64,000 nt of DNA from Gilliamella bombi (GCF_900103255.1 NZ_FMWS01000017.1:1-64000); one strand, 5' to 3'. Numbered from the stretch's first letter, positions 37,407-47,204 are shown. Notes: generated by a model not told the origin, from the letters alone. A program made the numbers and translations.

Positions 37407-38557
37407 TACATTGCAGCAACAATAGAATCACTAGGATAGCACCCTAGTACCTTAGTATATAAAGTCATTGATGCCAATTCTTTGAGAGCTGTTTGCATTT
37501 CATAAGAATGAATGTTACCTTGCAAATCGATATAAAACATCTCTTCCCAAGGCGTACCATGAATTGGGCGTGATTCAAGTTTAGTCATAACAATGTTATG
37601 GTTACGTAATACCGATAGCGCATCAACTAAAGCACCTGCTTGCTGACCTGTTTTCATGAGAATTGTGGTTTTAGCAGGGATTTGATCAGATACTTCTATT
37701 GGCTGACGAGCTAACACAATAAAACGAGTAATGTTTTCTTTTTGATTAGCAAAATTATGTTCAAGGACTTGTAGCCCATATAATTCACCACCATCTTTAT
37801 TACCCATAGCTGCAACATTAGGTTGATTCAATTTAGCTACAGTTTCCATTGCTGATGAAGTACTATCGCAGTATATGATTTTCCAATGAGGATAGTTCTC
37901 TAAGAAGTTACTACATTGCTGGAATGGTTGTGGATGGCTATAAATAGTATCGATTTGCTCTAGCTGTGAATTTTGTATAGCAAGAACACAATGATCAATA
38001 GGTAAAGAGAGCTCACCAATAATATGTAGATTAGTTTTTTGCAATAAATCATAAACTTCATTAATTGAGCCAGAACTTGAATTTTCTATTGGTAAAATTC
38101 CATAATCTACGGCATTATTTTCGACTTGTTCAAAAATCTCTTTAAAGGTTGAACAGCTTAATTCAATCATTTCATCTAAGTGAGTGCTAGCATAGCGGCG
38201 AGCAGCAGAATGCGAATAAGATCCTTTGGGGCCTAAAAAGGCAACTTTGGCTGTGGTGATTGTGCTGAGATTAAGCTTTTCTTGCAAGATTTTTTGTTGT
38301 AATAGTACAGAATCTTCAATAATTAATTGATATAAGCGTTTAATGAAAATATCATCAAGATGATAGTCTTTGCCTTCATTGATTAAGGCTCTGATAAGTG
38401 AACGCTCACGATCAATGTCGCGCACAGGAATGTTTGCTTCAATTTTCGTATGAATTACTTGCGTTGAAAGTTGGCGCCTCTGGGCAATAAGCTCTAACAA
38501 TGTTTTATCTAATTTATTAATTTTATCTCGCAAAGATAATAAAGGATTTGTAGCCAT
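37406..38557 (-). CDS. pheA: Chorismate mutase/prephenate dehydratase (P-protein)
   Basis: A bifunctional enzyme at the start of phenylalanine synthesis, 383 residues. Residues 1-90 are the AroQ-type chorismate mutase ([23 protein letters not shown]). The dehydratase domain follows ([19 protein letters not shown] near 105; the active-site stretch [21 protein letters not shown] near 168). The C-terminal ACT domain contains the feedback motif [20 protein letters not shown] near 330. Upstream there is a raiA terminator but no pheL-like leader peptide or attenuator, so control must differ from E. coli. Confidence 0.97.
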   Translation of the reverse strand: MATNPLLSLRDKINKLDKTLLELIAQRRQLSTQVIHTKIEANIPVRDIDRERSLIRALINEGKDYHLDDIFIKRLYQLIIEDSVLLQQKILQEKLNLSTITTAKVAFLGPKGSYSHSAARRYASTHLDEMIELSCSTFKEIFEQVENNAVDYGILPIENSSSGSINEVYDLLQKTNLHIIGELSLPIDHCVLAIQNSQLEQIDTIYSHPQPFQQCSNFLENYPHWKIIYCDSTSSAMETVAKLNQPNVAAMGNKDGGELYGLQVLEHNFANQKENITRFIVLARQPIEVSDQIPAKTTILMKTGQQAGALVDALSVLRNHNIVMTKLESRPIHGTPWEEMFYIDLQGNIHSYEMQTALKELASMTLYTKVLGCYPSDSIVAAM

Positions 38558-38602
38558 TTTTTATTAGTTATTTAAAAAAGATAGTTTGTATTATAACAAG
38601 CA

Positions 38603-38632
38603 AAAAAATAAAGGCACCATCAAAGTGCCTTT
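38603..38632 (-). terminator. raiA terminator
   Basis: The stem AAAGGCAC / GTGCCTTT with loop CATCAAA is followed on the - strand by TATTTTTTT. It lies between raiA and pheA, which are in the same direction, so pheA needs its own promoter in the 45 bases that remain. Confidence 0.85.
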
Positions 38633-38657
38633 TTATTCAATCAAGAAAATTAACAAA

Positions 38658-38990
38658 TTAAATTTCTTCTTCTAATACTGCGTCTTTTATGCTGTTAACC
38701 GCACACCGAGATTCATTTTTGTGTTGTAGTTTATTAAGTTGTTTTTCAAGCTTATCAATAAGGTCATTTATTGCAGCATACATATCAATATGTTTGGCAG
38801 AGGCAACTAATGAAGTTCCTTTGGTGGCAATTGTTGCATCAACAATAAATCCATCTGGTTCTTTCGATAAAATAAAATGAGGGTTGATTAACAGTGCTCT
38901 CCATTTATCTAACTTCGAAAATTTATCTTCTAGATAGCTACGAATAGCAGGGGTAACTTCCATTTGTTTACTGGTAATACTTAAAGTCAT
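38658..38990 (-). CDS. raiA: Ribosome-associated inhibitor RaiA (YfiA)
   Basis: A 110-residue HPF/YfiA-family protein that occupies the 30S A and P sites and keeps ribosomes as inactive 70S during stress. It opens [21 protein letters not shown], close to E. coli RaiA, and keeps [13 protein letters not shown] and [22 protein letters not shown]. The ATG at 38990 follows a strong AGGAGGT site; the longer frame starting at 39005 would cover that site. It is upstream of pheA, as in E. coli. Confidence 0.95.
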   Translation of the reverse strand: MTLSITSKQMEVTPAIRSYLEDKFSKLDKWRALLINPHFILSKEPDGFIVDATIATKGTSLVASAKHIDMYAAINDLIDKLEKQLNKLQHKNESRCAVNSIKDAVLEEEI

Positions 38991-39248
38991 AATTGACCTC
39001 CTCATTTTTTATCAACAAAGTTAATTTTAATGTTGTTATTACATTGGCAAATTATTTTAGTCTCGTTAATAAGATTTTTGTTTTTGCCTGATTTTTATTA
39101 GTTTAATTTTAAAATAGATTTCATTGACTAAATATTGCATAACATGTGGACGGGATGAAACTGATTTTACCATGGTTTTAATATATACTGTATTAATAAT
39201 TATTTAGTTTATCCTGTGTTATAGTAATTATTTAATAATGGGGACAAT

Positions 39249-39995
39249 GTGAGTTATTTAGATAATGTGAAGATTGTTTTGGTTGAAACATCTCATACAG
39301 GCAATATGGGCTCTGCTGCGAGAGCAATGAAAACCATGGGATTAACTAACCTTTGTTTAGTTAATCCGATCATCAAGCCTGATTCTCAATCGATTTCGTT
39401 AGCTGCAGGTGCCAGTGATATTATAAAAAATGCACAAATCTTTTCTTCACTTGAACAAGCCATTGCTGATTGTACTTTAGTGATTGGTACTAGTGCGCGT
39501 TCTCGTAGTTTACAGTGGCCATATTTAACTCCCAAAAAGTGTGGTGATAAGATTATTCAAGAAGCCTCAAATCTCCATACTCAAGTCGCTTTGGTATTTG
39601 GGCGTGAGCGTGTTGGTTTAACTAATGAAGAATTGCAAAAGTGCCATTATCATGTTGGAATTCCAGCTAACCCTAGTTATAGTTCTTTAAATCTTGCCAT
39701 GTCGGTACAGGTTTTGTGTTATGAAATTCGCATGTCAATGCTCAATCTTGAAGATCAGCAATCTGAAAAGGAAAATGAGAATATGGCTGAAACTGAGTTT
39801 CCTATAGATGCTGATATAGAGCGATTTTACCAGCATTTAGAACAAACTTTGTTACAGACAGGCTTTATTAATGCCAATCATCCAGGACAAATTATGGGGC
39901 GTTTGCGTCGATTATTTACACGTGCACGTATTGAACAACAGGAACTAAATATTTTGCGTGGCATTTTAACTTCGATTAATAAAATTTTACATTGA
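39249..39995 (+). CDS. trmJ: tRNA (Cm32/Um32) methyltransferase TrmJ
   Basis: A SPOUT-family 2'-O-methyltransferase acting on position 32 of several tRNAs. The family motifs are clear: [23 protein letters not shown]-type start at residues 8-29 ([12 protein letters not shown]), [14 protein letters not shown] near 114-127 and [16 protein letters not shown] near 139-154. The C-terminal extension ends with [20 protein letters not shown]. The start is GTG with GGGGAC five bases before it; no ATG is suitable. Unlike E. coli, no isc genes follow. Confidence 0.93.
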   Translation: MSYLDNVKIVLVETSHTGNMGSAARAMKTMGLTNLCLVNPIIKPDSQSISLAAGASDIIKNAQIFSSLEQAIADCTLVIGTSARSRSLQWPYLTPKKCGDKIIQEASNLHTQVALVFGRERVGLTNEELQKCHYHVGIPANPSYSSLNLAMSVQVLCYEIRMSMLNLEDQQSEKENENMAETEFPIDADIERFYQHLEQTLLQTGFINANHPGQIMGRLRRLFTRARIEQQELNILRGILTSINKILH

Positions 39996-40008
39996 TGTCA
40001 AATAGAAA

Positions 40009-40028
40009 CACCCACAGATTTGTGGGTG
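40009..40028. terminator. trmJ/cysS terminator
   Basis: CACCCACA / TGTGGGTG with loop GATT, followed by CTATTTT. It lies between convergent trmJ and cysS. The T tract is short on the + strand. Confidence 0.7.
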
Positions 40029-40096
40029 CTATTTTAAGGTTGATACTGTTTAATGTAGTATCTTATCTATTAATCAAAATATCAATTCTAAGTATG

Positions 40097-41494
40097 TTAG
40101 CTTTTAGCTTTTTTGCGCCATGTTGTGCCGTTTGCACTATCTTCAAGAACAATATTCATTGCATTTAGTTTGTCACGAGCTTCATCGGCCTGAGACCAAT
40201 TTTTGCTTGCTCTTGCTTCGTTACGTTGTTTTATTAATGCTTCTACTAATGCTACATCAACATCATCTTGCTTATCACCTTGTAAAAATTTAACAGGATC
40301 TTGCTCTAATAATCCAAGTACTGCTGATAAATAACGTAACTCAGCTGCTAATTCATTAGCAAGTTGCATATTATTATCGGCTTTGGCTTTGTTTATTTCA
40401 CGAGCCAAGTCAAAAAGCGTTGAATAAGCTTCTGGTGTATTAAAGTCATCATCCATGGCGTTACAAAACTGGCGATAATAATTACTGTCAGGTGTCGTAT
40501 ATGGATGATTCGCATCAGTATCACGCAAGGCTGTATATAGTCGCTCAAGTGCCATTCTTGCTTGTTTTAAATTATCTTCACTATAATTTAACTGACTACG
40601 ATAATGACCAGATAGTAAGAAATAACGTACTGTTTCAGCATCATAATGCTTTAATACATCGCGAATAGTGAAAAAATTATTGAGTGATTTTGACATTTTT
40701 TCTTGGTCGATCATTACCATACCAGAGTGCATCCAGTAATTTACATATTGACCGTTATGCGCACAGGTTGATTGGGCAATTTCGTTTTCATGATGCGGAA
40801 ACATTAAATCTGAACCACCACCGTGAATATCAAAGTGATTGCCTAATTGATAGCTGTTCATTGCTGAACATTCAATGTGCCAACCAGGGCGACCTTTACC
40901 CCATGGTGAATCCCAACTTGGTTCGTTAGGTTTTGACATTTTCCATAATACAAAATCCATTGGATTTTGTTTAACATCAACAACTTCAACTCGAGCACCA
41001 GCTTGTAATTGTTCTAAATTTTGGCGAGATAAAATACCGTAATTCGGATCGCTGTCTACCGAAAACATGACATCACCATTATTGGCAATATATGCATGTT
41101 TTTTTTCGAGAAGCTCTTCAACTAATTTGATGATTTGTGACATATGATGAGTTGCACGAGGCTCTATATCAGGCCGACGAATATTTAGTGCATCAAAATC
41201 GGTATACATTTCTTGTAGCATTCTATCTGTAAGTTGATCACAGGTTTCACCATTTTCGAACGCACGTCTAATTATTTTGTCATCAACATCAGTAATATTA
41301 CGAACATAAGTTAAATCGTAACCTAAAAAACGTAAATAACGTGCGACAACATCGAAAGCAACGAAAGTACGTCCGTGACCAATATGACAAAGATCGTAAA
41401 TTGTCACTCCACAAACATAGAGTCCAACTTTATTAGGGGTAATTGGTTGAAATATTTCTTTTTCTCGTGTTAATGTATTGAATATTTTTAACAT
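40097..41494 (-). CDS. cysS: Cysteinyl-tRNA synthetase
   Basis: A class I synthetase of 465 residues (E. coli 461) that charges tRNA-Cys. The zinc/active-site start [18 protein letters not shown] near 27-44 includes the HIGH motif as HIGH. Further zinc ligands are in [10 protein letters not shown] near 206-215 and HHENE near 235. KMSKS is complete ([11 protein letters not shown] near 268). The anticodon-binding helical domain ends [20 protein letters not shown]. It stands alone; a perfect 9-bp hairpin lies just upstream. Confidence 0.97.
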   Translation of the reverse strand: MLKIFNTLTREKEIFQPITPNKVGLYVCGVTIYDLCHIGHGRTFVAFDVVARYLRFLGYDLTYVRNITDVDDKIIRRAFENGETCDQLTDRMLQEMYTDFDALNIRRPDIEPRATHHMSQIIKLVEELLEKKHAYIANNGDVMFSVDSDPNYGILSRQNLEQLQAGARVEVVDVKQNPMDFVLWKMSKPNEPSWDSPWGKGRPGWHIECSAMNSYQLGNHFDIHGGGSDLMFPHHENEIAQSTCAHNGQYVNYWMHSGMVMIDQEKMSKSLNNFFTIRDVLKHYDAETVRYFLLSGHYRSQLNYSEDNLKQARMALERLYTALRDTDANHPYTTPDSNYYRQFCNAMDDDFNTPEAYSTLFDLAREINKAKADNNMQLANELAAELRYLSAVLGLLEQDPVKFLQGDKQDDVDVALVEALIKQRNEARASKNWSQADEARDKLNAMNIVLEDSANGTTWRKKAKS

Positions 41495-41520
41495 TATAAT
41501 CTACAGGGTAAAATTGATGG

Positions 41521-41545
41521 ATTTTGTTAGATAATATAACAAAAT
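41521..41545. promoter_or_regulatory. Inverted repeat upstream of cysS
   Basis: ATTTTGTTA / TAACAAAAT, a perfect 9-bp inverted repeat with a 7-base spacer, lies 27-51 bases before the cysS start. It could be an operator or a hairpin in the 5' leader. No regulator is obvious. Confidence 0.35.
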
Positions 41546-41702
41546 TCTGGATATGACGAAATTACTTATTAAGAACTTTGTAAGCAAAATTGAGAAAATG
41601 CGTATAACAATATAACTGAATTAAATTTGTTGAGTTTGTATAGATGTTTTTAAGGTTGATGATAAGAAATATGATGTACTATAAATACAAACCTTAATCT
41701 TA

Positions 41703-41733
41703 TTTAAATTGGCGGTTTACCCGCCAATTTAAA
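41703..41733. terminator. Stem-loop after the GlsB-like gene
   Basis: A 13-bp perfect stem (TTTAAATTGGCGG / CCGCCAATTTAAA) with loop TTTAC, located 11 bases after the stop codon on the - strand. The T tract is poor, so it may act as an mRNA 3' stabiliser as much as a terminator. Confidence 0.6.
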
Positions 41734-41743
41734 TTAAAATAAC

Positions 41744-41989
41744 TTATTGTTTTAAATGGCGATAGATATAAATGAGTATAATCGACCCAAGTACTGAAAT
41801 TAACAAACTAGGGAAATTAAATCCAGTTACACTACCCCAACCAAAGAAGGTGCTAATATACCCACCCACTAAGGCTCCTGCTATGCCTAATAAAATAGTT
41901 TTAAAAACCCCTACACGTCCTAGTGGCATAAAAAACTTTGCAATCCAGCCGGCAATTAATCCTAGAATAACCCAACTTATAATACCCAT
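41744..41989 (-). CDS. GlsB/YeaQ/YmgE family membrane protein
   Basis: An 81-residue protein with three hydrophobic segments (about 4-21, 30-48 and 59-77). The first helix reads IISWVILGLIAGWIAKFFMP and is followed by the glycine-rich motif typical of transglycosylase-associated family members (LLGIAGALVGGYI). Homologues respond to stress, but the function is not established. It is monocistronic, with a long upstream region that contains a 20-bp palindrome. Confidence 0.85.
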   Translation of the reverse strand: MGIISWVILGLIAGWIAKFFMPLGRVGVFKTILLGIAGALVGGYISTFFGWGSVTGFNFPSLLISVLGSIILIYIYRHLKQ

Positions 41990-42294
41990 GATAATTTCCT
42001 TCTTTTATTGAAATTAATTTTAGTTTACTCAAATAAATAAAAAAATCTAACAGATGTTGATGCTCAATGTAATAGTTTTAATCAATTGATTAAAAATAAT
42101 AAATGACGGTAAATTTTTTAATAATCAATGAATAAGGATTTGGTAGGTAAATGCTGTTGGTAATTTGTTATCTTATGATTTTTTTAATTAAAATTAAAGT
42201 ATTTGACCATGTTTCCAACTCTGGACATATACTTGATGAATATAGGAAGATAACTAAACGTAATTAAAAGGGAGGTTTAATCTCCCTTTATATA
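41990..42294. other. Intergenic region with 20-bp palindrome
   Basis: These 305 bases upstream of the GlsB-like gene and downstream of lysC contain no gene. The perfect palindrome TTTTAATCAATTGATTAAAA is at 42076-42095, 87-106 bases before the GlsB start, and could be a regulator site. The lysC terminator is at the right end. Confidence 0.5.
42267..42289 (-). terminator. lysC terminator
   Basis: AAAGGGAG / CTCCCTTT with a 7-base loop, six bases after the lysC stop on the - strand, followed by TAATTA. The stem is good but the T tract is short. Confidence 0.65.
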
Positions 42295-43659
42295 TTATTG
42301 TTCGAAAATTGTTTTATGTAGAATTTTAATAATTGACTCGGCATCATTGCTTTTTGCTAATAAACAAAGATTGTGAGTACTTGCCCCATAACAGCAAAGC
42401 CTAATAATAAATTCATCTAATACACCAAACACTTCTTTTGCAATGCCTCTGGTTGAGGTTAGGTTATTACCAATAATAGCAATGAGAGCTAAATCTTCCT
42501 CAATATCGACATGACAAACGGTTGATAATTCATCAAATAATTCTTTTGTTAATAAACTGTTTCCGTTGGTATTGGTACCTGTAGTGTCGATTGTTAGTGC
42601 AATACTTACTTCTGATGTAGTTACTAAATCAACCGAAATGTTATGCTTAGCTAATATCGTAAACACATTTGCAAGAAAGCCTTGTGCATGTAGCATATTT
42701 AAACTGGTTAGTGTTAGTAAGGTTTGTTTACGACGTAACGCCAATGCTCTGAAAACAGGTAATTTAGATGTGATGCTATTAGTGCTATAAACAATAGTTC
42801 CTCCATCTTGTGGCGCTTTACTTGAACCAACAAAGACTGGTATATTGCTACGTACAGCTGGGACTAGCGTTGCTGGGTGTAGTACTTTTGCTCCAAACGT
42901 TGCCATTTCGGTCGCCTCCGCAAAAGATATTTCATCAATGCGTTTAGCTGCTGGAGTAATGCGAGGGTCGTTAGTATAAATTCCAGCAACATCAGTCCAA
43001 ATATCAATTTGAGTTGCACCCAATGCTTCACCTAGTAAAGCTGCTGTATAGTCACTTCCACCTCGTCCTAAAGTAGTGGTTTTTCCAGAACTTTCACTGC
43101 CAATAAACCCTTGTGTTACAATGACACAACTATTGTCTAGTGACTTTAAATGGGCACAACAAAGCTGTTTAATATCTTCAATTTTAGGTGTTGCTTTACC
43201 AAAGTTATTATTGGTGCGCATAACTTTTCGTACGTCAAACCACATGGCTTTTTTCTGTTTTTCTTTTAATATTTCGACAAACAGTTTTGAAGACATAATT
43301 TCACCGTGGCTAACAAGCTCATCGGTTAACGCAGGTGATGTTGCTAAGCTTGCCGCTTCTGACAATGAGGCTATATTGGCAATGATTTGGTCAATTTCAG
43401 CACGTAGTTTTGGATTTTCAGGTAATTGTTCTAGAATGTTGTATTGGATAGATTGAATTTTCGCAATATGTTGAGATCTTACTTCAGCGTCACGTCCTTC
43501 TGCTAATGCAACTAACAAATTTGTTACGCCAGCGGAGGCTGATAATACAACAACCTTTACGTTAGGGTTAGCTATTACAATATTGGCACTATTAACCATT
43601 GCTGGATAATCGGCAACACTAGTACCACCAAATTTAGCTATTATAAATGATGTTTCCAT
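42295..43659 (-). CDS. lysC: Lysine-sensitive aspartokinase III
   Basis: A 454-residue aspartate kinase (E. coli LysC 449) that starts lysine, methionine and threonine synthesis from aspartate. The kinase domain begins IIAKFGGTSVADYPAM near 6-21; TTLGRGGSDYTAALLGEAL near 199-217 binds ATP and IWTDVAGIYTNDPRITPAAKR near 224. Two ACT domains for lysine feedback cover about 310-454 (HNISVDLVTTSEVSIALTID). The ATG is preceded by GAGGA. The upstream lysine riboswitch adds control at the mRNA level. Confidence 0.96.
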   Translation of the reverse strand: METSFIIAKFGGTSVADYPAMVNSANIVIANPNVKVVVLSASAGVTNLLVALAEGRDAEVRSQHIAKIQSIQYNILEQLPENPKLRAEIDQIIANIASLSEAASLATSPALTDELVSHGEIMSSKLFVEILKEKQKKAMWFDVRKVMRTNNNFGKATPKIEDIKQLCCAHLKSLDNSCVIVTQGFIGSESSGKTTTLGRGGSDYTAALLGEALGATQIDIWTDVAGIYTNDPRITPAAKRIDEISFAEATEMATFGAKVLHPATLVPAVRSNIPVFVGSSKAPQDGGTIVYSTNSITSKLPVFRALALRRKQTLLTLTSLNMLHAQGFLANVFTILAKHNISVDLVTTSEVSIALTIDTTGTNTNGNSLLTKELFDELSTVCHVDIEEDLALIAIIGNNLTSTRGIAKEVFGVLDEFIIRLCCYGASTHNLCLLAKSNDAESIIKILHKTIFEQ

Positions 43660-43732
43660 GGATTCCTCATATTAAAAATTTTTATTTTTAACAGAGTTAG
43701 AGCGGGCATGTTCTATTTACAATTAAAAAGTA

Positions 43733-43907
43733 CAAACCATGAAGCGCTCCACCTGTTAAGGTGACAACCCAAGGGATTCAGCCCTTGCAGTCGATTTAAT
43801 TACTTCTGGATGAGTAATCAAACCTCGGCATTACGTCCCCTCGATCATTTATTAGTGGTTCCAGTCCCTAAAATGACTTACCTGAGTAATGCGCCTCTTC
43901 GTTTTGC
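43733..43907 (-). promoter_or_regulatory. Lysine riboswitch (L box)
   Basis: The leader of lysC matches the L-box aptamer in order: GAAGAGGCGC at the 5' side, GGGACTGGA, GAGGGGACGTAATGCCGAGG, CGACTGCAAGGGCTGAATCC, then TTGGGTTGTCACC and the closing GGTGGAGCGCTTCATGG. P1 is formed by GAAG at the 5' edge and CUUC at the 3' edge. No intrinsic terminator lies in the 74 bases before lysC, so control is probably translational, with the GAGGA site being masked, as known for E. coli lysC. Confidence 0.95.
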
Positions 43908-44015
43908 AACTTCTGTTACGAAATCAGCACTATATAGGATTAACGATTTTATTAATTGTGTCAATAGGTTAAAAGTTAAAAATTATTTAGTTGTAATATG
44001 GCAAAATGGAAAGAT

Positions 44016-44474
44016 CTATAGCTCTCGTTCAAACAATTCAATAATAGTTTGATATAATTTTTTTACAGTACATTCTTTAGTTGGTGTACTAAAGATTGTA
44101 TCATCACCAGCAATTGAACCTAAAATACCTTCCGATTTACCAATTGAGTCTAGTAATCGAGCAATGAGTTGAGCTGCGCCTGGGCTAGTACGTATCACCA
44201 CCATTGAGCTATTGAAATCAATATCAATCACTAAGTTTTTTAATGGGCTACTAGTTGTTGGTACGCTTATTTCTGCAGGTAAACAATAGACCATTTCGGA
44301 TTTTGCATTTCTGGTTCTTACCGCACCAAATTTGGTTAGCATACGTGAAACTTTTGATTGATTAATGTTATCAAATCCTTGTTCTTGTAACGCTTGTACG
44401 ATTTCTACTTGTGAACTAAACTTCTCTTGACGAAGCATCTCTTTAAATGTTTTTGTGAGATTAGCTTGTTTCAT
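44016..44474 (-). CDS. argR: Arginine repressor ArgR
   Basis: A 152-residue hexameric repressor and arginine sensor. The N-terminal winged helix (about 1-70) contains [20 protein letters not shown] and [17 protein letters not shown]. The C-terminal domain has the arginine-binding and trimerisation motif [13 protein letters not shown] near 120-132. It lies alone on the - strand between mog and lysC and upstream of the lysine riboswitch. In E. coli the neighbour is mdh; here it is not. Confidence 0.96.
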   Translation of the reverse strand: MKQANLTKTFKEMLRQEKFSSQVEIVQALQEQGFDNINQSKVSRMLTKFGAVRTRNAKSEMVYCLPAEISVPTTSSPLKNLVIDIDFNSSMVVIRTSPGAAQLIARLLDSIGKSEGILGSIAGDDTIFSTPTKECTVKKLYQTIIELFEREL

Positions 44475-44637
44475 AATGTTCCTTGGCTTCTAATTTGTTA
44501 CTCTTTACTACTAATAAATGTCGTTATAAGACTGATAATAAAGTCTAATTGATAATTAAATCAAAATAACTACGACCAATTTTAATGTATCAGTAGCAAT
44601 TATTATATACATAATTATGCGTTAAATATGCATAAAA

Positions 44638-45216
44638 TTAAAGTGTTGATTTAATAGCATCCTTCGGTCTATAAGATTTCACTATTTGGTCATAGGTTTC
44701 AATATAAGGTCCTTCTAGTAGTTGTATACAATAAGGGATACTAGCAAATATGCCACTCACAATAACATTACCTTGATCATCTTTAACACCCTCAAGTGTT
44801 TCTTTAATTGATTTTGGCCTACCAGGTAGGTTGATGATTAGACATTTTTTGCGAATAACACCAACTTGCCTAGATAAAATAGCAGTTGGTACAAAATGTA
44901 AACTGATCTGACGCATCTGTTCGCCATAACCTGGCATTACACGATCAGCGATTGCTAATGTTGCATCAGGCGTTACGTCTCTAGTCGCAGGGCCTGTGCC
45001 ACCAGTAGTTAAAATTAAATGGCAATGTTGACTATCAACAAGTTCACATAATGTTTGTTCAATAACAACTTGTTCATCTGGAATAATATGGTTTTCGGTT
45101 GTAAATGGTGTTTTCAGTGCTGTTTGCAACCATGATATTAATGATGGTATGCCTTCATCTTGATAAATGCCACTTGATGCTCTATCTGACACTGAAACTA
45201 ATCCAATCTTAAACAT
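44638..45216 (-). CDS. mog: Molybdopterin adenylyltransferase Mog
   Basis: A 192-residue MoaB/Mog-fold enzyme that adenylates molybdopterin before metal insertion. Motifs: IGLVSVSDRASSGIYQDEGIP near 3-23, the substrate loop LILTTGGTGPATRDVTPDAT near 67-86 and LIINLPGRPKSIKETLEGV near 146-164. It suggests the cell makes molybdenum enzymes, usually used in anaerobic respiration. It is monocistronic; the rest of the moa/moe genes are not in the window. Confidence 0.95.
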   Translation of the reverse strand: MFKIGLVSVSDRASSGIYQDEGIPSLISWLQTALKTPFTTENHIIPDEQVVIEQTLCELVDSQHCHLILTTGGTGPATRDVTPDATLAIADRVMPGYGEQMRQISLHFVPTAILSRQVGVIRKKCLIINLPGRPKSIKETLEGVKDDQGNVIVSGIFASIPYCIQLLEGPYIETYDQIVKSYRPKDAIKSTL

Positions 45217-45436
45217 GATACTTATTCCTTAAGCAATAACTTAGACGCAGAATGATAATTAAAGATACGTTATTAGTATTTAATTAATAATATGTGTTTT
45301 ATTTTAGAAATTATAATTTATTTATATTGATATAAATAAAACTAAAAAGCTCTTTACAATGATTGATTATATTGTCGATTCATTAAACATGATATCATAT
45401 TATTAAAATAATAATTGATTCACTTAGGATATATTC

Positions 45437-46381
45437 ATGCTATCAATTCCTGCACTTGAGTTAATCTCACTCAAGAAAATCTATAAAAACGGTGTAGAAG
45501 CATTAAAAGGTATCGATTTAACTGTACAAGCAGGCGATTTTTATGCTTTGCTGGGACCAAATGGCGCTGGTAAATCAACAACAATAGGTATTATTAGTTC
45601 ATTAGTGACTAAAACTTGCGGGCAAGTAAAAATCTTTGGTTACGACTTAGATACCGATATTGTAAATGCTAAAAGACAATTAGGGATTGTACCGCAAGAA
45701 TTCAATTTTAACCAATTTGAAGAAGTGTTACAAATAGTCACTAATCAAGGTGGTTATTATGGATTGCCCCGAAAAATCGCATTAGAGCGAGCCGAAAAAT
45801 ATTTGCGAGTTTTAGATTTGTGGGATAAACGTCATAGTCGAGCTAACATGCTATCAGGTGGAATGAAAAGGCGATTAATGATAGCCAGAGCTCTCGTGCA
45901 TGAACCTAAATTATTAATTCTTGATGAGCCGACTGCAGGCGTTGATATTGAATTACGCCGTTCTATGTGGGATTTTTTACGTGAAATCAATCGTCAAGGT
46001 ATCACAATTATTTTAACTACACATTATTTAGAAGAGGCAGAAATGCTCTGTAGAAATATTGGTATTATTCAGAGCGGCAAATTGATAGCAAACTCATCAA
46101 TGCGTGAGCTATTGGCGGAAAGCCAATCTGAAACAATTGTTATTGATTATGTGGCAACGCCTAAGCCGATTGAGTTAAATGGCTATAATTATTTCGATGT
46201 TGAGCCTGGGATGTTGGAAGTGAAAGTAGATAAACAAAATGGATTAAATCAATTATTTGAACAATTAAATAAACAAAATATTAAAGTTATCAGCGTACGA
46301 AATAAAGCGAATCGATTAGAAGAGTTATTTGTTGAGCTGTTGCATAGTGATACTAAACAAAAAGGTGGCATTAATGAATAA
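45437..46381 (+). CDS. yadG: ABC transporter ATP-binding protein YadG
   Basis: A 314-residue ABC-2-type ATPase. Walker A is GPNGAGKST near 39-47, the signature LSGGMKRRL near 139 and Walker B LLILDEPTAGVD near 158. It pairs with the permease YadH; the two genes overlap by eight bases (ATGAATAA). The complex is an exporter of unknown substrate, related to polyketide/drug and polysaccharide systems. The gene pair matches E. coli yadGH closely. Confidence 0.94.
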   Translation: MLSIPALELISLKKIYKNGVEALKGIDLTVQAGDFYALLGPNGAGKSTTIGIISSLVTKTCGQVKIFGYDLDTDIVNAKRQLGIVPQEFNFNQFEEVLQIVTNQGGYYGLPRKIALERAEKYLRVLDLWDKRHSRANMLSGGMKRRLMIARALVHEPKLLILDEPTAGVDIELRRSMWDFLREINRQGITIILTTHYLEEAEMLCRNIGIIQSGKLIANSSMRELLAESQSETIVIDYVATPKPIELNGYNYFDVEPGMLEVKVDKQNGLNQLFEQLNKQNIKVISVRNKANRLEELFVELLHSDTKQKGGINE

Positions 46382-47144
46382 TTTATATTGGATTGCCTTA
46401 AAAAGTATTTGGCGTAAAGAAGTGACCCGATTTTTAAGAATTTGGATTCAAACCTTAATTCCACCTGTTATTACCATGTCTCTTTATTTTATTATCTTTG
46501 GTAATTTAATTGGCTCTCGTGTTGGCGACATGGGCGGTTTTAGCTATATGGAATTTATTGTTCCAGGCTTAATAATGATGTCAGTAATTACTAATTCCTA
46601 TACCAATGTTTGTTCATCCTTTTTTAGTGCTAAATTTCAACGTAACATTGAAGAAATATTGGTGGCACCAGTACCAACAAATATTCTTATTCTAGGATAT
46701 GTCGGTGGTGGTGTGATGCGCGGTATTTTAACGGGTATTTTGGTTACTGTTGTATCGCTATTCTTTGTTCGCTTCGATGTACATTCTTGGTTGTTTGTTA
46801 TTTTTACATTGCTATTGACCTCAATTTTATTTTCATTAGCTGGTCTACTCAATGCAGTATTTGCCAAGACGTTTGATGATATAAGCATTATTCCAACATT
46901 TGTGTTAACACCATTAACTTATCTAGGCGGTGTTTTTTATTCAATTACAATGCTACCAACATTTTGGCAATGGGTATCGAAAATTAATCCCATTGTTTAT
47001 ATGATTAATGGTTTTCGTTATGGATTTTTGGGAGTGTCAGATGTGCCATTATGGATCACATTTTCAATGCTTATTTTATTTGTAACTGTACTTTATGTAA
47101 TTGCATGGCGACTGATTGATAGTGGACTAGGATTGAGAAGTTAA
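46374..47144 (+). CDS. yadH: ABC transporter permease YadH
   Basis: An ABC-2-type permease of 256 residues with six predicted helices. The start MNNLYWIALKSIWRKEVTRF aligns with E. coli YadH; the internal ATG overlapping the yadG stop is chosen over an upstream in-frame ATG at 46329, because AGGTGG precedes it. Conserved stretches are FSYMEFIVPGLIMMSVITN, FFSAKFQRNIEEILVAPVP, LTYLGGVFYS and MINGFRYGFLG. Confidence 0.94.
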   Translation: MNNLYWIALKSIWRKEVTRFLRIWIQTLIPPVITMSLYFIIFGNLIGSRVGDMGGFSYMEFIVPGLIMMSVITNSYTNVCSSFFSAKFQRNIEEILVAPVPTNILILGYVGGGVMRGILTGILVTVVSLFFVRFDVHSWLFVIFTLLLTSILFSLAGLLNAVFAKTFDDISIIPTFVLTPLTYLGGVFYSITMLPTFWQWVSKINPIVYMINGFRYGFLGVSDVPLWITFSMLILFVTVLYVIAWRLIDSGLGLRS

Positions 47145-47161
47145 TTAAAGCTAGGAAATAG

Positions 47162-47203
47162 TAATTATTATTCCGCCGTATTGTATCGGCGGAATAATAA
47201 TTA
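47162..47203. terminator. Bidirectional stem-loop yadH/eda
   Basis: A perfect 17-bp inverted repeat (47162-47178 with 47187-47203; GC-rich core TTCCGCCG / CGGCGGAA, flanks TAATTATTA) and an 8-base loop. It separates convergent yadH and eda. The right arm ends one base before the eda stop codon at 47205. Confidence 0.75.
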
Positions 47204-47204
47204 G

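Noticed and set aside
39006-39248. Possible extra gene between raiA and trmJ
   Set aside because: No frame with a start and ribosome site of reasonable length; it is a divergent promoter region.
41564-41626. A 20-codon frame (MTKLLIKNFVSKIEKMRITI) upstream of cysS
   Set aside because: It has no ribosome site and lies on the strand opposite cysS with no context, so it is probably chance.
43076-43456. A 126-codon open frame on the + strand opposite lysC
   Set aside because: It lies within the aspartokinase gene on the other strand and has no start context.
44590-44637. Possible ARG box near argR (TATGCGTTAAATATGCATA)
   Set aside because: The match to the TGAAT-N4-ATTCA consensus is poor, and the site lies at the mog 3' end; AT-rich palindromes are common here.
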